Assembly: GCA_964576515.1 (NCBI GenBank)
Contig: CAZNUW010000014.1
Location: forward strand, 1 to 64,000
Origin: SHVO01 sp964576515
Lineage (GTDB): Bacteria; Pseudomonadota; Alphaproteobacteria; Rhodospirillales; Rhodospirillaceae
Reading direction: 5' to 3'
Length of the DNA stretch: 64,000 nt
Below are positions 58,690 through 64,000 of the stretch, piece after piece. The first letter of the stretch is position 1, and the number at the start of each line of letters is the position of its first letter. The notes beneath the pieces were generated by a model that was not told the origin of the DNA, made no database searches, and worked only from the letters and a program-made list of their open reading frames with translations. Both the position numbers and the translations under genes were made by a program.

Positions 58690-60339
58690 GTGACGGCATC
58701 CATTCTCGCGCCCGAACGGCCCGGAAAGGCGCCCCCGTCTTGGCGTCAGTCGCCGATGCTTCCGGGTGTGCTTCTCGCGCTGGTTTCGATCGTTTATTAC
58801 GCTCTTTATATTCAGGCGGGGTTCAACTCGGCTGACGATGGAAACTACGCGCAAATTGTCTACGAGTTGTTCCTAGGTCAGCCCATTTCCGAACTCGACG
58901 TCGGCTACGGTTTCCTTTGGTTCAAGATTGGCGAAGCGGCGTTTCACCTCTTCGGCGTCGACTACACGCTGGCGCGCGGTGTGTTCTTCGCCTGCATCCT
59001 CGCCACCAGTCTCCTGGTTTACACCACGTTGATCGTTGCGCGCGCGCCTCGCTGGCTGGCTTTCGCGGCCTCCGCCGTTATCGCGGTCGTTCCGGCGTTC
59101 CCGCCTACCGCGTTCTACGGTTTGTGCGTTGTGATGAATGTCGCGGCGCAAACCCGGCTTGCCATGACGGGCCGTCCGCGCGACACGGTTCTGGCGGGCA
59201 TCGCGTTGGCTTTGACGTTTCAGATTCGCCCCGATTTCGGGTACGTCTTTGCCGGACCGCTTACGGTGGTTCTCGTTCTTACAGCATGGGCGGATCGGCC
59301 GCGACTCTTGCGCCTCGCCGGCGTTGCGGCTGCCGCCTTTGTAGCGGCGCACATCCCTGGCGCCATCCTTGCGCTTCGTGAAGGTTACGCGCGCGAACAG
59401 ATCGGACAGTATTTCTCCTATTTCACGCTCATCGTCGAATATGGTTTCCACGGAATCGGCGCCTTGTTTGGATACGGCGCCGTGGATGAAGGACCAACGG
59501 CGGGCAGTGTCTTTCTGCGGCGGCCGAGCCTGAACCTGTTTGCGGCGCCTGATCCGGCCGCCGCGCAGTTCGCGGCGCTGGTTTATCTGCCGCTCATTGT
59601 GATCGGCGCATTCGGCGCATGGAGCGTCCGGGCGAATGCGTCGGCGCCAGACCGCAAGCGTCATGCGGCCGTTGCCGTTGTTATCTTGACCGGCGGGGTC
59701 GCGGCTCTGCCTCACTATTTCCTATTCCGGCCCGACCTGCCTCATGTCGCGAATTTCATGCCGGGCTTTGTGATCCTTGCGGCCTTCTTCGCCTGGCAAG
59801 CCGCCATGACGAAACGACGTTGGGCGGCTTACGGCATCGGCGCACTCGTGGTCTGTAATGTCGCGCTTTATCTCTGGGTCGGCTTGACCCAAATCGGCAC
59901 CGGATCTATCGCCGGCGCCTCGGCCATGACGGCGCGATTTCACACCGACACCGTTGATGTGCGTGTCCACCCGGAGACCAAGGCGCTGCTCGATGATCTG
60001 ACAACCGTGATCGTCGGCAATTCCACGCCGGACGATCCTATCGTTTGCGTTCCTTATTGTCCCGGCGTCGCTTTCATGGCGGGCCGGCAGCTATATTTCC
60101 GCGAACGCTATGTGGATGACGCAACGCCGCTGCGCGATCCGGAGTGGATATCCCGCGCGATCGCGCGCACGCGCGAACGCCCGCCGGCCGTCGCGGTCGT
60201 CATGGACTGGGCCGTCAACGGTACCGAGCGTTCGCGTTTCGCGTCGTGGGCCGCCACTTACGTCGCGACTCTCGACGCCTCGGCGCGTGAGAAGATCGAT
60301 CGGCCCGGCATGACGATCTATCTCTTCGATCGCGATTAG
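58690..60339 (+). CDS. Polytopic membrane protein, GT-C-like
   Basis: Encodes 549 residues from GTG 58690. About 10-12 membrane segments lie in the first 410 residues, with an acidic pair in the first periplasmic loop (FNSADDGNYAQIVYELF), as in GT-C (PMT/ArnT-like) glycosyltransferases. The last 130 residues form a soluble domain. It may transfer a lipid-linked sugar in the periplasm, but homology is only topological. It follows the methyltransferase gene after nine bases. Low sequence identity to any named family keeps this a tentative call. Confidence 0.6.
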   Translation: MTASILAPERPGKAPPSWRQSPMLPGVLLALVSIVYYALYIQAGFNSADDGNYAQIVYELFLGQPISELDVGYGFLWFKIGEAAFHLFGVDYTLARGVFFACILATSLLVYTTLIVARAPRWLAFAASAVIAVVPAFPPTAFYGLCVVMNVAAQTRLAMTGRPRDTVLAGIALALTFQIRPDFGYVFAGPLTVVLVLTAWADRPRLLRLAGVAAAAFVAAHIPGAILALREGYAREQIGQYFSYFTLIVEYGFHGIGALFGYGAVDEGPTAGSVFLRRPSLNLFAAPDPAAAQFAALVYLPLIVIGAFGAWSVRANASAPDRKRHAAVAVVILTGGVAALPHYFLFRPDLPHVANFMPGFVILAAFFAWQAAMTKRRWAAYGIGALVVCNVALYLWVGLTQIGTGSIAGASAMTARFHTDTVDVRVHPETKALLDDLTTVIVGNSTPDDPIVCVPYCPGVAFMAGRQLYFRERYVDDATPLRDPEWISRAIARTRERPPAVAVVMDWAVNGTERSRFASWAATYVATLDASAREKIDRPGMTIYLFDRD

Positions 60340-60547
60340 GCCGGTCGTGACGCACTGCGGAGACGCGCTTTCTTCCCGAAAATCGTGCGATTTCGCGTCC
60401 TCGGGCCTGATTGAGGGAATCGATTGGTTTGAGGAAAATTATCGGTTGGATCGATTGATTTAGGCGGCACTACCTTTGGGTGAGTTTGGAAGCGCGGGCG
60501 TGTTCCCGTCGGCTTCCTCAACAACCACGAACCCACGGAGAGCCCCT

Positions 60548-62857
60548 ATGTCGGATGATTCCGGATCAAAATGCCCCTTCTCGGGCGGCCAGGCGATGAC
60601 CAGCCGCCGCAATATGCTGACCGCGACCACTGTCTTCGTCGCCGCGGCCGCCAGCCCGGGAACGGCCGCGACCGCGGCCGCGGGCCCCGTGCGGGCCAAT
60701 GCGCCGAAAGTTATCGGCGCCGCGACGCAGGCCAACCATGTGTGGTGGCCGAAGCAGCTCAATCTCAATGTCCTCCATCAACATACGCCGGCATCGAACC
60801 CGCTCGATGGCGGATTCAACTATGCCGAATCTTTCAAGAAGCTCGATTACGCCGCGCTGAAGAAGGATTTGCGCGCGCTGATGACGGATTCCCAGGACTG
60901 GTGGCCGGCCGATTGGGGCCACTACGGCGGCCTGTTCATCCGTATGGCGTGGCATAGCGCGGGCACGTATCGGACGGGCGACGGCCGCGGCGGCGGCGGT
61001 ACGGGAAACCAGCGTTTCTCGCCGCTCAATAGCTGGCCCGACAACGGCAACCTCGATAAAGCGCGCCGTCTGCTGTGGCCGATCAAACAGAAGTACGGCA
61101 ACCAGATTTCATGGGCCGATCTCATGATCCTGACCGGCAACGTCGCGCTCGAATCCATGGGCTTCAAGACGTTCGGGTTCGGCGGCGGCCGCGCCGATAT
61201 CTGGGCGCCGGAAGAAGACATCTACTGGGGCGCGGAAGTCGAGTGGCTGGGCAATACGCGCTACAGCGGCGACCGCAATCTCGAGAACCCGCTCGCGGCC
61301 GTGCAGATGGGCCTGATCTACGTCAACCCGGAAGGTCCGGACGGCAAGCCCGATCCTGTCGCGTCCGGCCGTGACGTGCGCGAAACCTTCGGGCGCATGG
61401 GCATGAACGACGAGGAAACCGTCGCTCTGGTCGCCGGCGGCCACACCTTCGGCAAAGCCCACGGCGCGGGCAATCCGAAGCTTGTCGGTCCCGATCCGGA
61501 AGGCGCGTCGATCGAGGAGCAAGGCCTGGGCTGGATCAACAAGTTCGGCACCGGAAAAGGCGTGCATACGACCACCAGCGGCATCGAAGGCGCGTGGAAG
61601 CCCAACCCCACGAAGTGGGACAATGGCTACTTCGATATGCTCTTCGGCTACGAGTGGGAACTCACGAAGAGCCCAGCCGGAGCGCATCAATGGGTGGGTA
61701 AGAACGTCCGGCCCGAGCACTTGATCCCGGACGCTCACGATCCGTCGAAGAAGTTCCCGCCGATGATGACGACCGCGGATCTCTCCTTACGGTTCGACCC
61801 GATCTACGAACCCATCTCGCGCCGCTTTCACAAGGACCCTGCCGCTTTCGCCGACGCGTTCGCGCGGGCCTGGTTCAAGCTCACCCATCGCGATATGGGA
61901 CCGAAGGTTCGTTACCTCGGACCCGAAGTGCCCAAGGAAGACCTGATTTGGCAAGATCCGTTGCCGGCGGTGAATCACCCGCTCGTCGACGCGAAGGATA
62001 TCGGCGCGCTGAAGGCGAGGATCGCGGCCAGCGGTCTAACGGTCAGCGAGTTGATCTCCACCGCCTGGGCGTCGGCCTCGACCTTCCGCGGTTCGGACAA
62101 GCGCGGCGGCGCCAATGGCGCGCGCGTTCGCTTGGCGCCGCAGAAGGACTGGGAGGTGAACCAGCCCGCTCAGCTCACGAAGGTCATCGCGAAGCTGGAA
62201 GGAATTCAGAAGGAATTCAATTCTTCCAACGGCGCGAAGAAGATCTCGCTCGCGGACATGATTGTCCTCGGCGGCGGCGTGGGTGTCGAACAGGCTGCGA
62301 AAGCGGCGGGTCAAACGATCAGCGTGTCGTTCACGCCCGGTCGCGTCGACGCCACGCAACAGCAGACCGATCCGGACTCCTTCGCGGTTCTTGAGCCGGA
62401 AACCGACGGGTTCCGCAACTATCAGAAGAAGGCTTACGCCGTCAGCGCTGAAGAACTCCTCATCGACAAAGCGCAGCTTTTGAAGCTCAGCGCCCCGGAG
62501 ATGACGGTGCTTGTCGGCGGGTTGCGTGTCCTCGGCGCCAACGCGAACGGCGCGAAGCACGGTGTTCTGACCCAACGCCCGGGTCAGCTCACCAACGACT
62601 TCTTCGTCAACCTGTTGGACATGAACACAGCCTGGAGTCCGGCTTCCAGCGCCGGCGAGGTGTTCGAGGGACGTGACCGCAAGTCAGGCGCCGCGAAGTG
62701 GACGGCAACCCGTGTCGATTTGATCTTCGGGTCGAACTCGCAGTTGCGAGCCCTGGCGGAAGTCTATGCGCAAAGCGATGCCAAGGACAAATTTGTCCGT
62801 GACTTCGCCGCGGCGTGGACCAAGGTCATGACGCTGGATCGGTTCGATCTCGCGTAG
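60548..62857 (+). CDS. katG: Catalase-peroxidase with Tat-like N-terminal segment
   Basis: Encodes 769 residues with GGAG before the ATG. The active site is complete: the distal WH of MAWHSAGTYRTGDGRGGG, the Tyr of IYVNPEGPDG and the Met of FGRMGMNDEETVALVAGGH form the Trp-Tyr-Met adduct, and the proximal His lies in AGGHTFGKAHG. The C-terminal half is the usual inactive duplicate. The N-terminus is unusual: after KCPFSGG it reads MTSRRNMLTATTVFVAAAAS, with twin arginines at 20-21 and a hydrophobic stretch, about 45 residues before the WWPKQLNL start of ordinary KatG. This looks like a Tat export signal inserted after the leader, so the enzyme may be periplasmic. Confidence 0.92.
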   Translation: MSDDSGSKCPFSGGQAMTSRRNMLTATTVFVAAAASPGTAATAAAGPVRANAPKVIGAATQANHVWWPKQLNLNVLHQHTPASNPLDGGFNYAESFKKLDYAALKKDLRALMTDSQDWWPADWGHYGGLFIRMAWHSAGTYRTGDGRGGGGTGNQRFSPLNSWPDNGNLDKARRLLWPIKQKYGNQISWADLMILTGNVALESMGFKTFGFGGGRADIWAPEEDIYWGAEVEWLGNTRYSGDRNLENPLAAVQMGLIYVNPEGPDGKPDPVASGRDVRETFGRMGMNDEETVALVAGGHTFGKAHGAGNPKLVGPDPEGASIEEQGLGWINKFGTGKGVHTTTSGIEGAWKPNPTKWDNGYFDMLFGYEWELTKSPAGAHQWVGKNVRPEHLIPDAHDPSKKFPPMMTTADLSLRFDPIYEPISRRFHKDPAAFADAFARAWFKLTHRDMGPKVRYLGPEVPKEDLIWQDPLPAVNHPLVDAKDIGALKARIAASGLTVSELISTAWASASTFRGSDKRGGANGARVRLAPQKDWEVNQPAQLTKVIAKLEGIQKEFNSSNGAKKISLADMIVLGGGVGVEQAAKAAGQTISVSFTPGRVDATQQQTDPDSFAVLEPETDGFRNYQKKAYAVSAEELLIDKAQLLKLSAPEMTVLVGGLRVLGANANGAKHGVLTQRPGQLTNDFFVNLLDMNTAWSPASSAGEVFEGRDRKSGAAKWTATRVDLIFGSNSQLRALAEVYAQSDAKDKFVRDFAAAWTKVMTLDRFDLA

Positions 62858-62880
62858 TCGACTGAGGCCGTAAAAGCGAG

Positions 62881-62919
62881 ACGGGCGCGCACCTCTGAGG
62901 TGCGCGCCCGTTACTTTTT
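62881..62919 (+). terminator. Strong Rho-independent terminator after katG
   Basis: ACGGGCGCGCACCT (62881-62894) pairs perfectly with AGGTGCGCGCCCGT (62898-62911) around a three-base loop, followed by TACTTTTTGG. It ends katG transcription and lies just before the stop of the convergent gene. Confidence 0.9.
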
Positions 62920-62936
62920 GGTGGGTCGTTGCTGGT

Positions 62937-63887
62937 TTATTTCGGCAGACGGCCTTCGATCTCGGCGTACATGCGCGCCAGCGCGCGCGGCGCTTGGCCG
63001 GCCGCGGCTGTCGAATTGGCGTAAGGGCCCCAATTCGCTTGCTTGTTCGCGGGGCAGTCCTTCTCCGTCGGGCACGGCGCGCCGGTGGGGTGCAGGCGTT
63101 TCCCTTCGGAGACGACCAATTCCACCGCCTTGGTGAAGTCCTGGAGGTCAGCCTTCAAGGTCGCAGCGTCACCGCCCGTGAAACCATGCCCCGGGATGAA
63201 CCACGTCACATCCATCGCCTGCGCTTTTTTCAGTGTCGCCGCCCATTCGCTTGGGAAGCCCGTGACCATGGGCGGGAACAGGTTGCGGTCGTACAGTTCG
63301 CTCAGGAACATCAGTTTGGTCGCGGGAAGATAAACCACCAGATCGCCGCCGGTGTGGCCGCGGCCAAGATTAAGGATCTGGATTTCGGTGCCGCCGAGTT
63401 TCAACGAGCGCTTATCATCCACCAACTCGGTCGCGAGCACGGCGCGCTTCTGCGCCTGCATGGTTTTCAGGGACGGCGTCGATGAAATGACCGTGACATC
63501 GGGGTAGGCCGCTTTAATCACATGCAAGCCCGCCACGTGGTCGCCGTGATCGGACGCGATCACAAGGTACTTCAGCGGCTGCGGGGTAATCTTCTTGATC
63601 GCGTCCACCAAAGCCTTGCCCCGGGTTTCGTTGTCCTGGCCGTCCACCAGAACGACGCCTTCAGGCGTGACGATGATCAAGCTATTGGTGGTGAAGGTGA
63701 AGTCCGGCGTGATGAGCGTATCTTCATAGGCATAAACGTTCGGGACGACCTGATGCCAGCGCGGGAAGTCGCTCGGCTTCAAGCCGTGATGGGCAATGTC
63801 GGCGGACTTCGCCGGATCGGCGGCGAATGCCGGCGCCGTGATGAGGGTTGCGGCGACCAGCGCCGCGGCAAAACGTGTCATTTTCAT
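62937..63887 (-). CDS. Secreted metallo-beta-lactamase-fold protein, altered metal site
   Basis: Encodes 316 residues. A signal peptide (about 1-22, ending in AFA) suggests a periplasmic location. The MBL fold is shown by ASDHGDHVAG at residues 111-120, GRGHTGGD (His178) and IPGHGFTGG (His234). The usual HxHxDH motif reads SDHGDH: the first histidine is Ser112, while His114, Asp116 and His117 remain. This may leave a changed or single metal site. Such proteins are annotated as MBL-fold metallohydrolases of unknown substrate, and no antibiotic role should be assumed. Confidence 0.8.
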   Translation of the reverse strand: MKMTRFAAALVAATLITAPAFAADPAKSADIAHHGLKPSDFPRWHQVVPNVYAYEDTLITPDFTFTTNSLIIVTPEGVVLVDGQDNETRGKALVDAIKKITPQPLKYLVIASDHGDHVAGLHVIKAAYPDVTVISSTPSLKTMQAQKRAVLATELVDDKRSLKLGGTEIQILNLGRGHTGGDLVVYLPATKLMFLSELYDRNLFPPMVTGFPSEWAATLKKAQAMDVTWFIPGHGFTGGDAATLKADLQDFTKAVELVVSEGKRLHPTGAPCPTEKDCPANKQANWGPYANSTAAAGQAPRALARMYAEIEGRLPK

Positions 63888-64000
63888 TGAATTTCCCCTG
63901 CTCCTGGAACCGGGTCGGAACGACCCCGTTCAATTGAGGCCGAGACTAAACGTGAGCCCATCTAAACGTTAGCGAAAACTGCTTTAGTGGCCCTATAGGA
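63888..64000. other. Upstream region of MBL-fold gene, cut by window edge
   Basis: The last 113 bases should carry the promoter of the minus-strand gene; CAGGGGA lies close to its ATG as a ribosome site. No other feature is seen. Confidence 0.4.

Noticed and set aside
62937..63887. Antibiotic-resistance beta-lactamase call
   Set aside because: Only the fold is shared; the metal motif is altered and no subclass signature is present.

Overview
The window looks like chromosome from a high-GC alphaproteobacterium. The signs are a DivK response regulator with Asp53, an RpoH heat-shock sigma factor, the gene run pyrB / degenerate dihydroorotase / plsY / dprA / topA / rnr with rpmG and divK nearby, and a GatCAB amidotransferase operon. 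I cannot fix the genus; a free-living Rhodospirillales- or Micropepsales-like bacterium is my best guess (inference). Genes are densely packed with many 4-8 base start/stop overlaps, and several TTG or GTG starts decide operon structure. Apart from one phage-derived patch most of the window is ordinary core genome.

Layout. 1-2.4 kb: three minus-strand genes, an apparently shortened GSCFA-motif protein, a PhyH-like 2-oxoglutarate oxygenase and a methyltransferase. 2.47-6.6 kb: a plus-strand phage-derived block with a P22 gp10-like virion protein followed by a compact lysis module: a small XhlA-like membrane protein, a two-TM holin candidate, an SLT lysozyme-like transglycosylase and an overlapping Rz/Rz1-type spanin pair. 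No capsid, terminase, portal or integrase gene is present. 6.6-12 kb: a minus-strand surface-polysaccharide operon (YheT-like hydrolase, GT2, GT4, and an O-antigen polymerase/ligase fused to a GT4). 12-18.4 kb: Mpo1-like protein, sulfurtransferase, Nudix hydrolase, an HPt-REC-REC-GGDEF diguanylate cyclase, an unknown helical protein, a dual-specificity phosphatase, ArsC-like reductase, and an unknown protein behind a near-consensus sigma-54 promoter.

18.7-29 kb: APC permease with flavin reductase, K+/H+ antiporter, dienelactone hydrolase, UbiX, a TIGR02444/DUF2390 protein, PhoH, and a three-gene molybdenum-hydroxylase maturation operon (two XdhC-type proteins plus a molybdopterin-binding/MocA fusion) without its hydroxylase. 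29-38.6 kb: FNR/ferredoxin pair, RF3, FAD oxidoreductase, cyclopropane synthase, RidA, RpoH, PurU, DivK and L33. 38.7-53.9 kb: S41 protease, RNase R, topoisomerase I, DprA, PlsY, degenerate dihydroorotase, PyrB, RuvX, and divergently GatC-GatA-GatB plus a coupled membrane protein.

53.9-64 kb: TonB-dependent receptor, dicarboxylate symporter, tRNA-Ser(GCU), a methyltransferase and polytopic membrane protein pair, a catalase-peroxidase with a Tat-like N-terminal insertion, and a secreted metallo-beta-lactamase-fold protein whose first metal histidine is serine. The items most worth a second look are the isolated phage lysis module, the polymerase-glycosyltransferase fusion, the HPt-REC-REC-GGDEF protein, the sigma-54-driven unknown gene and the KatG with an export-like signal.
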